Below, one piece after another: positions 20,974 to 33,400 of a stretch of DNA of 64,000 nt. Position numbers and translations under genes: made by a program. Below the pieces are notes generated by a model. That model was given only the letters and a program-made list of their open reading frames with translations. It made no database searches and was not told the origin of the DNA. This DNA is from Boesenbergia rotunda. Its lineage: Eukaryota; Streptophyta; Magnoliopsida; Zingiberales; Zingiberaceae. The stretch lies in NCBI GenBank assembly GCA_024364735.1, contig JAGFNQ010000969.1:137661-201660 (forward strand). Reading direction: 5' to 3'. The number at the start of each line of letters is the position of its first letter. The stretch's first letter is position 1.

Positions 20974-21879
20974 CCCCAGGGTCAGTACGTCGAAGGCCTA
21001 AGCATGGGAAGCGCCCGTCCACTAATGGTCTCCTTTCCAGACTTTCCGGAGGCGGAGAAACCCGTCTTATAGTGCAACATTTACAACCACAAGATGAGGA
21101 AAATTAAACACATAAAGTAAACACAATCCAAACAAAAATCGAAGACCCGCCCGATCTGGAACTCCGATGTGCAGCACAGTGCTTCTTGGAGCCTCCTTGG
21201 TCGTAGAGCTTCTCTCTAGCGCTTTATCGTCACTCAAAATGCTTAGAATGATGTCGCAGATGATGTTCTGAGTTTAAGGGTCGAACCCCATTATATAGTT
21301 TCTTCTCGGGCGCCCTAGAGCCTCTGGGCACCTCATTGGCGGTCAAAATTTCATCCGGAAAGTAAACTTCGTGAAGCTGATAAGTTGGCCTGTCTTGGGT
21401 GCCCAAGAGGTTATTGGGCGCCTGATACATCCATGCGCCTAGCATCCAGGGCGCCTAAATGCTTGGGGGAGCCTGTATCCATTCAGGCACCCAAGAGAAG
21501 CTTTCCAGGTCGTTTTGTGTGTTTGTTTGCCTGCTTGGCCTCCAATTCTAGGTACCTAAATGCTTGGGTGCCCAAGAGGTTATTGGGCGCCTGATACATC
21601 CATGCGCCTAGCATCCAGGGCGCCTGAATGCTTGGGGCGCCTGTATCCATTCAGGCGCCCAGGAGAAGTTTTCCAGGTCGTTTTGTGTGTTTGTTTGCCT
21701 GCTTGGCCTCCAATTCTAGGTACCTGCAAGATACACAAACACAAGACAAGCACATATATAATCGTAGCCTTAACGAATGGTTCTGACTTTGGATTTCTCG
21801 CAAAACTCTAGGTCGAACCGACGTTTAGTATTCCCTTCCCGGGGAACACGCCTTTCGCCTACTTCTCTTAGGAGAAGTT
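20974..21879 (-). mobile_element. SIRE-like LTR L, right piece
   Basis: It continues LTR L after J1. On the minus strand a TATA box (AACTATATAATG, about 21300-21289) is preceded by GGGCGCC-like sites at 21308 and 21326 (18 bp apart) and others within a duplicated block. Near its end GGTCGAACCGACG and the following phrase match the K LTR at about 12105-12175. LTR J2 cuts it at 21880. Confidence 0.72.
21393..21728. repeat. 169-bp tandem duplication in LTR L
   Basis: GCCCAAGAGGTTATTGGGCG occurs at 21401 and 21570, and the copies end with CCTCCAATTCTAGGTACCT at about 21558 and 21724. The duplication doubles the cluster of palindromic sites, with intervals of 16 to 19 bp here. Confidence 0.85.
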
Positions 21880-23723
21880 TGATGGGTATGGCTTGGCGGG
21901 ATTCCTTAGCGAATACTTGGTCGTCCTTGAGAGACCTCTCCATGTCTATGGATTAAAAAAATTAATCCGAATGGAGACCAGTCTCCCAACGACCATCTCG
22001 TCATCGTATCGTTTGGTACGAATTACCACTTGGCCAATCACAATGATCGAGCCTTGTAATTCTTCTAACTGAACGACCGCGGAAAAGACGACGAGTGGAT
22101 CGCCGATTTTTGTGTTTATAATCTGGGTCCAATTAATTAATTATTATAACGATTAACAATAATCACAACACAAATAATTAATCAATTACATGAAATGACG
22201 AGACTAGAATTAAGGAACCAAAGGAAGAGAGTTCTACCTTCCTTTACCTCGTAGCCTTCTACCTTATGTCCCTCCCCTCCCGGACGTCGTGTGGCCGACG
22301 AGCTACAGAGAACCAAGATCACCAAGGCGTCCAATTAATCTCTTCTTCCCTAGCCGATCAAAACCCTAGCCTCTAGGGTTTACCCACCGGTGCTCCCTTC
22401 CTCTTCCCTTGTGCCGCTGGCCACCGTGAGGCACCCACACCCCGCCGGACCAGCAGCAGTCTTCGAGAGGCAAGTGAAGAAGAAGAAGAAAAAGAAAGGT
22501 CTCCATCTTCCTAACCCAACCGGCCGGAAAAACTCCATCTTCCCTATCCTTGCGCCGCCACCACCGCAAGCTCCACTGCCGCCTCTCCTTCACTGGCTGC
22601 CACTCCTCCCTCGCCACACACCACAAAAGGAAGTAGAGAGGAGTCCCTTTGTCTAGTGGTGGCTTCATACCGAGAGGATGAAGGAGGATGAAGAAGAAGT
22701 GAAGGGGAGAACCCTTTCTCTTCTTTGTCGTGACCTAGGAGAGAGAAGGGAGAGAGGAGAAGAGAGAGAGCCTTGGGTTGATCAATTGGATGATTAAGCC
22801 TTGGTTTCATGATCCCATGGGGTTTATATAGGGCTAAGGTAGGGACCAAGAGGAGGAGTTGGATCTTGGCCCACTAATGGATCTAAAACCAATCCATTAA
22901 TTAAGATTCATTCCACTAAAGGATCTTAATTGAACTTTCCCACCAACCCCCATATTTTCATATGGGCGCTCCACCTATTATGAGTCATCCATCCCCCCGT
23001 GTTTAAGTTATCGAATGCCCATCGATTAATTTAAATTACTGATAATTTTAATTAATCAACTTTTGACTCCTTGACTAGTACCACTCAACCTTATTATCAT
23101 GTCGGATCAAATCCACCTGCAGGGTTTAACATGATGAACCTTTTGAGCTCATCAAGGGGCATCATCATCCCGACTCACCAGGACACGAATTTCGTCAATA
23201 ATCAAGGCACACCATATAATAAATATTATTTTCCAACTTACCGGGTCTATCGATTTAACAAAATAAATCTCACTCATTGAGAAATCAAAGAAATAATAAT
23301 AAACTATATGTGCCCGTTATTATATCGGGATTTAGGGTTTGTACTCCATAATAAATGCGAGGTCTAATCCAATTATCAAGTCAGTACAAATTGGATGACC
23401 TCTGGTTTTGGTCCTGCTCAATGCACACAAAGCACACTAGTGTAATTCTATGGTCAAGATAAACCACACCTAATTACACTACAACCATTCCGATGGTTTA
23501 TCTAAATTCATCTAGGTTGTGAGCCTCTTACTTATACTATGCAAGGGACTGATAACACGATCTTTCGTGTGTCAGCACACACCATGTTATCTACAATGCA
23601 CAGTATTGGACTTTCATGCATATACTAATGTAAACACGCATCTAGTGTTGTTGTGATTCTCTTTTCAAAAATGTAGATGATCATATATAAAAAAAGCAAG
23701 TCTTTTAGTATAAACATCTAACA
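21880..23723 (-). mobile_element. Copia 3' LTR J2
   Basis: TGATGGGTATGGCTTGG...ACATCTAACA, 1844 bp, the same family as J1 with one change in the second base pair of the terminus. A minus-strand TATA box (CTATATAAACC) is at about 22822-22832. The bases immediately following read ATCTCCCACTTATACT, a minus-strand polypurine tract, so this is the 3' LTR of a minus-strand element. Confidence 0.85.
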
Positions 23724-24574
23724 ATCTCCCACTTATACTCAAATACTCTGCTGTTCTCTCACTGCCATACATATGACTCCCATATCCTCCACATGCCGAT
23801 CAAAAGCTCTAGCTGGAAGAGCTTTAGTGAAAGGATCCGCCAGGTTGTCCTCCGATGCAATCTTGGCGACAGCTACTTCTCCTCACTTCACGATTTCTCG
23901 TATCAAGTGGTACTTGCGCTCTATGTGTTTACTCGCCTTATGTGCTCATGGTTCCTTCGAGTTTGCAACTGCACCATTGTTATCACAAAAGATTGTAATA
24001 GATCTGGGCAAATCAGAAATCACATCCAAGTCCATGATGAAGTTCCTGAGCCATACAGCTTCCTTGGCTGCCTCTGAGGCTGCCACATACTCAGCTTCCA
24101 TGGTGGAGTCCACCACACTTTTCTACTTGACACTCCTCCAAACAATGGCTCCACCTCCTAAAGTAAACACAAACCCCGAGGTAGACTTACTCTTGTCCCT
24201 GTCTGACTGGAAATCCGAATCCGTATACCCCACAGGGACTAATTGGTCTGCCCGGTAAACCTGCATATAATTCCTAGTCCGTCTCAGGTATTTCAATATA
24301 TGCTTTACCTCTTGTACAGTTGGTCCTAAGGTCGGAACGCCCCCTCTTAATCCTCTTGTACAGTTGGTTCTAAGGTCGGAAAGTCCCCTCTTAACTATTC
24401 AAGCACTAGTCTACTATTGGGCTTGTGGTTCATCACATAGTCTTATTCTATGAATCTGGCATTCGTGCTAATGATTACCTTATGATCCTTAGGACTATAC
24501 AACAGACCACCCTTCGTTCCCTTAGGATTGCCTACGAACAAGCGTACTTCTGTACGAGATTTCAACTTATCAGT
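23724..24574 (-). pseudogene. Copia pol remnant of the J2 element
   Basis: On the minus strand, right to left: a piece of the integrase C-terminal region (about 24570-24450, with the phrase NPKGTKGG), two copies of a 50-bp phrase around CTTGTACAGTTGGT (about 24312-24394), then the RNase H C-terminal region (ASEAAK, YCDNN-like and ADPFTKALP matches between about 24250 and 23780). Most of the reverse transcriptase is missing, so there is a large internal deletion. Element A begins at 24575. Confidence 0.75.
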
Positions 24575-25069
24575 TGTAACGACCCGGAAAATTCTGTTAA
24601 TATTTTCTTAAAATATTGAGCATGTTTAGATAATTTTCCAAGGGACCAAGGAATATCAATGCAAACTTAGGGCCTAGAAAATCCATATTTTCCCCATTTA
24701 AATTGGGAAAAAGGGCACTAATGGGCCTTATGTGGGCTTGCTAGTACCATAATTATCGGTGGATTTTAGGTAAAAAAATTAGTATAAACATAAATAGGAT
24801 TTAATTAGACATATTAGCATGATTATGGGTAAGTAATAGTTTAATTTTCCTATTTAATTTGAGAAATTAGGTACTAATGGGCTTTAAATGGGCTCCAAAA
24901 GTGGGTATTAATTGGGTAAAATTTAAATAAATATAAAAGAATTTTATTTAGGAATATTGGCATAATTATGGGTGATTTTTGGAGAATTTTCGAAATAAAA
25001 GGGGAATTTTCGAAAATAAGAAAAAGGATCAAATAAAATAAAAATAAAATAAAAATAAAGGTGCATGGG

Positions 25070-25133
25070 CCAAGGATTAAACCTTGGACCTCTTGTAGAA
25101 CAAGGAATGCTTTAACCAACTCACCTAACAAGG
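25070..25133 (-). other. tRNA-like sequence in the 5' LTR of element A
   Basis: On the minus strand it shows a D-arm-like TTAGGTGAGTTGGTTAAAGC and a T-arm-like GGTCCAAGGTTTAATCC with a variable middle. It lies antisense to the element. It is degenerate (TTTAATCC instead of TTCGAATCC), so I call it tRNA-like and not a tRNA gene. Equivalent copies are at 30987-31050, 55441-55506 and 63907-63971. Confidence 0.65.
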
Positions 25134-25565
25134 AATTCTTGTGAGGAAAAGAAGTGAATGGTGGTTAAATGGTAGGAGAAGATGAAGGGCCATGGAAAAC
25201 TCTTCATTCACCACTTTAATGGTTGATTAATAAGGGGGTTTGGGAGTTTCATTCTTCATGCCATCAATTGCATTTGCTCCTCTCTTCCTTCTCCATTCTT
25301 GCCGAGCACACAAGGAGGAATTCTCCCTTGAGAAAACTCCACAAAAGGTCTCATCCTCCTAGATCTAAGGACTTCTCAAAGTTTCCAAGGGCTAGGTGTG
25401 GTCAAGTCTTCTTCCTTCTTTCCATCCAAGGTCTAAAAATTTAGAAACCCAAGGTAAGACTCCCTCACCTGTGGTATAATAGTTATCTATGATTTCCATG
25501 ATTTTTAGCAGGATATATGGTTAGTTTTGGATTATGTTGAAGGAAAAAAACAAGGTTTGTTATAG

Positions 25566-26430
25566 GTTTCGGCCACCATGATTTAAAGCTATAAATATGC
25601 TAAAAATCTGTATAATGTTATGTAATGTTCCCTTATGATGTGTAGAGGTTATTTATAATTTTTGGGAATTTTTGGAGTACTCTAGGACACCCTAGAGTTT
25701 CGGCCAACTTGAAAGAAGCAAAACCCAGAACCTTAGGTTCAAGGGTTTCGGCCAGCATGTTTTAAAGGTCTAAAAATATGTTAAAAATCATGATAATGTT
25801 ATTTAGTGTTCCCTTATGATGTTTATAAGTTAATTATAATTTTTGGGAATTTTTGGAGTACTCTAGGACACCCTAGAGTTTCGGCCAACATGAAAGAAGC
25901 AAAACCCAGAACCTTAGGTTCAAGGGTTTCGGCCAGCATGTTTTAAAGGTCTAAAAATATGTTAAAAATCATGATAATGTTATTTAGTGTTCCCTTATGA
26001 TGTTTAGATACTAATTATAATTTTTGGGAATTTTTGGGATACCCTAGAGGCCCCATATGTTTCGGCCAACATGAAAGAAGCAAAACCCAGAACCTTATGT
26101 TCAAGGGTTTCGGCCACCATGTTTTAAATGTCTAAAAATATGTTAAAAATCATGATAATGTTATTTAATGTTCCCATATGATGTTTAGACACTAAGTATA
26201 ATTTTTGGGATACCCAGAGGCCCCATATGTTTCGGCCAACATGAAAGAAGCAAAACCCAGAACCTTAAGTTCAAGGGTTTCGGCCACCAAGATTTAAAGG
26301 TCTATAAATATGATAAAAATCTGTATAATGTTATGTAATGTTCCCTTATAATGTGTAGTAGTTAAGTATAGTTTTTGGGAATTTTTGGAGTACCCTAGGA
26401 TACCCTAGGGTTTCGGCCAACATCAAGAAC
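25566..26430 (+). repeat. About 180-bp repeat with TTTCGGCCA motif, 5' LTR of A
   Basis: GTTTCGGCCANCATG...AAAATATGTTAAAAATC blocks recur at about 25566, 25745, 25928, 26108 and 26278. The other LTR of the same element has four (about 31491, 31671, 31851, 32032). Copy-number change here explains part of the length difference between the two LTRs. Confidence 0.82.
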
Positions 26431-28659
26431 CCATATGTAGGGTTGAGTTACAAACCCTAGGTATATGTTGGATGTATTAACATGATTTAAGGGAAATGGA
26501 TGGTATTTGTGAGAATGTTCACATGGGATAGAGACCTATAGGTTTCGGCCAAATACCCTAATCGGGTGGAAGGTTAGGATTTATTCCAAGTAAGGGTCCC
26601 AATGGCCCTATAGTAAGATATGGTTAGTGTTTAAGCAATTGATTTGGAGTTTAATGGAATTTCTCCATTTCCCCATGGCCTTGAAGTTTCGGCCAAGAGC
26701 AAGATTAAGGAATTGGGTTAAACCTACCAAGAGGCTTGAGTATAAGTTATTAAGATGTATAGTAAGGTGAAAGAATTCTATGATAACCAAACCCTTGGTT
26801 TATATGCCATGAAATATATGCTAAGTCATAAATGTTTAGACATGTACCATGATTTATGAATGACATGTAAGTATGCCATGATATATGAATGATATGTATG
26901 TATGCCATGTCTTACGAATGATATGTATGTATGCCATGAGTTATGTACGTATGCCATGCTATGTGAATGATGTGTACCTATGCCATGTCTAGAATGAAAA
27001 TGATGAATGAAGGTTAAGTATGATGAATGAATGAATATGCTAAACGGCACGGTCGATGGTCGACGGTACGACGGTCATAAGGACCGGTAAATGGGCCGGT
27101 AGACGGGCCGAGCCGTAACAAGTTATGTTATGATAAGTATGCCATGAATGACTTATGAATGATGAAGCATGCAAAGTATTTTATTTTATTTTATGGGCTT
27201 GTACCGGACCTAAGTAAGGTCCACGGTTCTGGACTACCGATGATGCTGTCCACGGTTCGGGACTACCGATGATGCTGTCCTTACGGTTCGGGACTACCGA
27301 TGATGCTGTCCTTACCCTAGTAGGTCGAGATTAGCTACCTCGTATTTACATAGGGATGCGCGCATATGATGAATGAATGTGGTACAAGCCAGGGCCCAAT
27401 GATGTTATGATGATGATTTAAAAGCATGTTTTAAAGATTAAGCATCTTTATATATATATATGCACAGTTGCTACATGCATCCATTCATGTTATGCATTAT
27501 GTTATGAAAAGTATGTTTATGAAAAGTATGTTCATGAAAAGGATGTTTATGCCATGATTTATTTATGTTTATGTCATGATTTTTATGCCATGATTTATTT
27601 ATGTTTATGCCATGATTTTTATGCCATGATTTATCTATGTTAATGTCATGATTTTATGCCATGATTTTACTTATGTTCATGTTAGTTTAGGATGCCATGA
27701 TTTTATGCTAGTTTAGAATGCCATGCTTTGATTATGTTATGCTAAGTTAGGATGTCATGCTTCTATTTATGTTCATGTTAGTTTAGGATGTCATGATTTA
27801 ATTATGCTTATGTTATGTTAGAATGCCATTATTTTATTTATGCTCATGCTAGTATAGGATGCCATGATTTTAATTAGGTTATGCCATGATTTTAGGTCCA
27901 TGCCAAGTATTATGCCTGCTATGAATGTTTACGATGTTTATGGATTGTGTTTATGCCATGCTATGAATATTTATGATGTTTATGTTTATGTCATGCTATG
28001 AATGTTTACGATATTTATGTTTATGTCAAGTATGATGCCATACATGAATGTTTATGGTTATGTTTATGTCATGCTATGAATATGATGAAGCCATGTCCAT
28101 GACATGTCGAATGAATGCTAAGTGATGATAAGGATGACGATCTAAGTAAAGCATTAAGTATGCTAATGTTTCATATGCTTATGATTAAGTGACGGATGGT
28201 TTTAGTGGGTAGGAAAGAGTCTTACTAAGCCTGTGTGCTTATAGTCTTATTTTCTTATACCGCAGATCACGCAAGGGGATAATAAGGAAGCAGCAGGAGG
28301 GCATTGCAGAATGTGTGTGATAGTGACTTGGCCAAGAGACCATATGTTTGTTTGTCTTATGATAGAACTCTACCTTTACTACTAAGTACTTGAATATGAC
28401 TCTATGACATGATGCTAATGTATGACATGATGCTAAGTATGATATGATGCTAAAATATGGCATGATGCTAAGTATGATATGATGCTAGGTATAAAGTTAA
28501 TATGCCAAGTTTCCATGTTATGATGGTAGGAATGGTAGTAAGTGCATGTAGGTGTAAGTTTAAAGTTTTCCGCTGCATTATGATGTCTACATGCCTAAGT
28601 ATGTGAACGTAACGCCGCTTTATGATGGTCTATAAAAAAAAAAAGCGGGCGTTACAGGT

Positions 28660-28671
28660 TGGTATCAGAGC
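28660..28671 (+). other. Primer-binding site of element A
   Basis: TGGTATCAGAGC, three bases after the LTR end. Intact, so element A could still be reverse transcribed with supplied enzymes. Confidence 0.9.
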
Positions 28672-30362
28672 AGTAACCATCTCACTACACACACATCAAG
28701 CCCTCTCCTGCCGCTTCCAAGTAAGTACCTTTAAGTGTATTTTATGTTTTATTATGTTCCTAGAATGACGATATCTATGACTATAGAATATGCAAGTATG
28801 AACAATGTTATATGATGAAAGGTACTTTGAGATAAGTACCTATGAACGATATATATTTTAGTATATTATCTTATTTTAGGAATTAAATATTAGCACAATA
28901 TAGGGGTAGGAAAAAGAAAGCTGATATGGGCCATGCTTGTCTTTGATGAAGGAAAGCATGGCTAGAAGACAGAGTAACAGAATTAATAAGACTACTACAT
29001 CGGCTGACCTGATGCTCAATATACCTAATATCATAACCTACTTTAAGTCACATCATAAGACAATCATGTATAAGTATTTTGCCTTATACATTAGGTCTAA
29101 GTTAGTCATAATACAATTAGTCATAAGTGTGACTCAACCTTGTGTTCATAAACATGGTGTTAATTGAGCACCATCATAATATTAGAAATTAAGGTGAACC
29201 TGGTATTAACATAATGTTATATAACCTGTACATTATATGAGTTACCAATCATATAATATAATTATATTATATTATATAAAGCAAATGACAATAATATGAG
29301 AGTGTGTACTAATATAAGATTATCATCAATATAACTATACTAATTCCTTATTATATAAGTATTATTATAATTCACCTATCATATAGGTTCTTAATATGAG
29401 CCTACATACAGGTTAACATGTGTCATCTCAACCTATAAGTTATCACCTATACAAATTCTTCCATAAGCAATTATAGGTATTATACCTATAATTTATATGA
29501 TAAATAACTACAATTTATGATATTATGTATACCCTATAATATAGTCTCATGTAGGGAATTATATGATAGCCTACATAAATAAGATTATAACAGTGTTAGT
29601 TACATTATACTAATACTAATATAATTAATGGCATAAGTCATACGGTATGACCTAGAATGATACGCATAGGGTAGTGTCCTAATTATATTAACACTTAGTA
29701 TAGATTAGGGGTCCACTATATTTTCATACTAATTATCAATATTAGTATTATCAACGTATGTTTCACTATTATCTTATAGATAACCTTAAGTTATTTTATG
29801 GTAATATAATAAATATGAACTCACTAATCATATAAATAACCATATGAATATATAAGTTTATAGATAACTTAACAAACTAGAATGTAGATAGAAGAGAAAT
29901 GTAGTATTTGCTATACTAGTGTTGATACAGATAAAAGATGTATGTGAGAAGCAGAGACATGGAAATCAGTGCTAATTGAGAAGAGCAATTCGGAGTAATA
30001 AATTGGTGCATAGATGATGAACTTGTGCATAGTGAGTGAAAGTTAGAGTCTTGTTTGAAGTACCAAATGGAATTAAGCAGGAATACGTTAAATGATATTC
30101 TTTCATGGGCAGCTTAATAGCAGACAAAATTTTGACAATAAGTGATAGAAACAGATAGACAATGAGAGCTAGAAAAAAAATGTTTGAGAGGAAATCATAT
30201 TATGTATTAGAACCACGTAAATATAGAGATGCAGCATAACGAATAAAATGATATGATAGCACGAAGAGTAGAAGCAGATATTATGGTACTTAGAAATCAT
30301 AAGGATGTAGAAATTTTGATCTAAGAGTTGCATAACTAATAGACAAAACTAGAACAAGGAGA
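28672..30362 (+). other. Leader, gag start and AT-rich filler of element A
   Basis: From 28672 to about 29011 the sequence aligns with the leader of element B, including the gag start ATG at 28958 followed by the same first seven codons (MARRQSN) and a related next dozen. After about 29012 the match is lost. The next 1.35 kb is AT-rich (many ATAATATA and TTATAT phrases) with no recognisable protein. The match to B resumes at about 30363, in the last codons of pol. The open frame of 76 codons from 28937 is gag N-terminus running into filler. Confidence 0.75.
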
Positions 30363-30494
30363 TACCCTTAGTCAAAGTCTTATGGCAAAGTCAACGGTTC
30401 GAAGAAGCTACCTGGGAACGCGAGGACGAGATGAAGCGCAAGTACCCGGAGTTATTCTAAGTTCGAGGACGAACTTTCAAGAGGTATGGGGGAT
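30363..30494 (+). pseudogene. Chromodomain tail of pol and polypurine tract, element A
   Basis: The stretch to the stop at 30458-30460 matches the last ~32 codons of element B pol (SQRFEEATWEREDEM, KYPELF). It is followed by the shared GTTCGAGGACGAACTTTCA and the purine tract GGTATGGGGGAT at 30483-30494. Retention of both borders but not the interior is typical of a non-autonomous derivative. Confidence 0.85.
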
Positions 30495-33400
30495 TGTAAC
30501 GACCCGGAAAATTCTCTTAATATTTTCTTAAAATATTGAGCATGTTTAGATAATTTTCCAAGGGACCAAGGAATATCAATGCAAACTTGGGCCTAGAAAA
30601 TCCATATTTTCCCCATTTAAATTGGGAAAAAGGGCACTAATGGGCCTTATGTGGGCTTGCTAGTACCATAATTATCGGTGGATTTTAGGTAAAAATTAGT
30701 ATAAATATAAATAGGATTTAATTAGACATATTAGCATGATTATGGGTAAGTAATAGTTTAATTTTCCTATTTAATTTGAGAAATTAGGTACTAATGGGCT
30801 TTAAATGGGCTCCAAAAGTGGGTATTAATTGGGTAAAATTTATATAAATATAAAAGAATTTTATTTAGGAATATTGGCATAATTATGGGTGATTTTTGGA
30901 GAATTTTCGAAATAAAAGGGGAATTTTCGAAAATAAGAAAAAGGATCAAATAAAATAAAAATAAAATAAAAATAAAGGTGCATGGGCCAAGGATTGAACC
31001 TTGGACCTCTTGTACAACAAGGAATGCTTTAACCAACTCACCTAGCAAGGAATTCTTGTGAGGAAAAGAAGTGAATGGTGGTTAAATGGTAGGAGAAGAT
31101 GAAGGGCCATGGAAAACTCTTCATTCACCACTTTAATGGTTGATTAATAAGGGGGTTTGGGAGTTTCATTCTTCATGCCATCAATTGCATTTGCTCCTCT
31201 CTTCCTTCTCCATTCTTGCCGAGCACACAAGGAGGAATTCTCCCTTGAGAAAACTCCACAAAAGGTCTCATCCTCCTAGATCTAAGGGCTTCTCAAAGTT
31301 TCCAAGGGCTAGGTGTGGTCAAGTCTTCTTCCTTCTTTCCATCCAAGGTCTAAAAATTTAGAAACCCAAGGTAAGACTCCCTCACCTGTGGTATAATAGT
31401 TACTATGATTTCATGATTTTTAGCATGATATATGAGTTAGTTTTGGATTTAATGTTGAAGGAAAAAAAATCAAGGTTCCTGTGTTCAAGGGTTTCGGCCA
31501 GCATGTTTAAAGGTCTATAAATATGTTAAAAATCATGTATAATGTTATTTATGTTCCTTATGATGTTTAGAAGTTATGTATAATTTTTGGGAATTTTTGG
31601 AGTACTCTAGGACACCCTAGAGTTTCGGCCAACATGAAAGAAGCAAAACCCAGAACCTTAAGTTCAAGGGTTTCGGCCAGCATGTTTTAAAGGTCTAAAA
31701 ATATGTTAAAAATCATGATAATGTTATTTATGTTCCCTTATGATGTTTAGACACTAAGTATAATTTTTGGGAATTTTTGGGATACCCTAGAGGCCCCATA
31801 TGTTTCGGCCAACATGAAAGAAGCAAAACCCAGAACCTTAAGTTCAAGGGTTTCGGCCACCATGTTTTAAATGTCTAAAAATATGTTAAAAATCATGATA
31901 ATGTCATTTAATGTTCCCTTATGATGTTTAGACATTAAGTATAATTTTTGGGAATTTTTGGGATACCCTAGAGGCCCCATATGTTTCGGCCAACATGAAA
32001 GAAGCAAAACCCAGAACCTTAAGTTCAAGGGTTTCGGCCCCATGTTTTAAATGTCTAAAAATATGTTAAAAATCAGGATAATGTCATTTAATGTTCCCTC
32101 ATGATGTGTAGAGGTTAAGTATAAATTTTGGGAATTTTTGGGGTACCCTAGAGGCCCCATATGGTTCGGCCAACCCCAAGGACCCAAGGGTTAGGGTTGA
32201 GTCTTTAACCTCAACTTATGTTTATGTGTTGCCATGATATAAGGATGATGGATGGCGATTGTGTGAATTTTCACATGGCCATGGGACTCCACAAGTTTCG
32301 GCCATATAAGGGTTAATAGGGTAAAAGTTAAGATTTATTTCAAGTAAGGGTCCCAATGGCCCTATGGTAAGATGTGATTTATGTTTATGAATGATATGCT
32401 ATGTTATGAATGATATGCCATGTTATGAATGATATGCCATGTTTACGAATGATATGCCATGTTTATGGATGATATGCCATGTTATGAATGATATGCCATG
32501 TTTATGAATGATATGCCATGGTTATGCATGATAAGAATGAAAATGATGAATGAAGGTTAAGTATGATGAATGAATGAATATGCTAAACGGCACGGTCGAT
32601 GGTCGACGGTACGACGGTCATATGGACCGGTAAATGGGCCGGTAGACGGGCCGAGCCGTAACAAGTTATGTTATGATAAGTATGCCATGAATGACTTATG
32701 AATGATGAAGCATGCAAAGTATTTTATTTTATTTTATGGGCTTGTACCGGACCTAAGTAAGGTCCACGGTTCTGGACTACCGATGATGCTGTCCACGGTT
32801 CGGGACTACCGATGATGCTGTCCTTACGGTTCGGGACTACCGATGATGCTGTCCTTACCCTAGTAGGTCGAGATTAGCTACCTCGTATTTACATAGGGAT
32901 GCGCGCATATGATGAATGAATGTGGTACAAGCCAGGGCCCAATGATGTTATGATGATGATTTAAAAGCATGTTTTAAAGATTAAGCATCTTTATATATAT
33001 ATATATGCACAGTTGCTACATGCATCCATTCATGTTATGCATTATGTTATGAAAAGTATGTTTATGAAAAGTATGTTCATGAAAAGGATGTTTATGCCAT
33101 GATTTATTTATGTTTATGCCATGATTTTTATGTCCATGATTTATTTATGTTTATGCCATGATTTTTATGCCATGATTTATCTATGTTAATGTCATGATTT
33201 TATGCCATGATTTTACTTATGTTCATGTTAGTTTAGGATGCCATGATTTTATGCTAGTTTAGAATGCATGCTTTGATTATGTTTATGCTAAGTTAGGATG
33301 TCATGCTTCTATTTATGTTCATGTTAGTTTAGGATGCCATGATTTAATTATGCTTATGTTATGTTAGAATGCCATTATTTTATTTATGCTCATGCTAGTA

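Larger units (their letters stand above)
24575..28656 (+). mobile_element. 5' LTR of element A
   Basis: Contents in order: a tRNA-like sequence (25070-25133, minus), five units of an approximately 180-bp repeat (25566-26430), a GC-rich CGGTCGATGGTCGACGG block (about 27045-27115), three ACTACCGATGATGCTGTCC repeats (about 27222-27312), the conserved AGGGATGCGCGCAT (27352-27365), low-complexity ATGCCATGATTT repeats (about 27480-28090), and a poly-A run before the end. Confidence 0.9.

Noticed and set aside
22366..22849. Open frames on both strands in LTR J2
   Set aside because: Purine/pyrimidine-biased leader sequence of the LTR; homologous positions in J1 and J3 are not open in the same frame.
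25070..25133. Functional tRNA genes
   Set aside because: Acceptor stem and T-arm are degenerate, there is no clear anticodon arm in most copies, and the segments recur at the same place in LTRs.
28937..29167. Small gene in the interior of element A
   Set aside because: Its first codons are the gag start shared with element B, and the rest is AT-rich filler with no similarity I can recognise.
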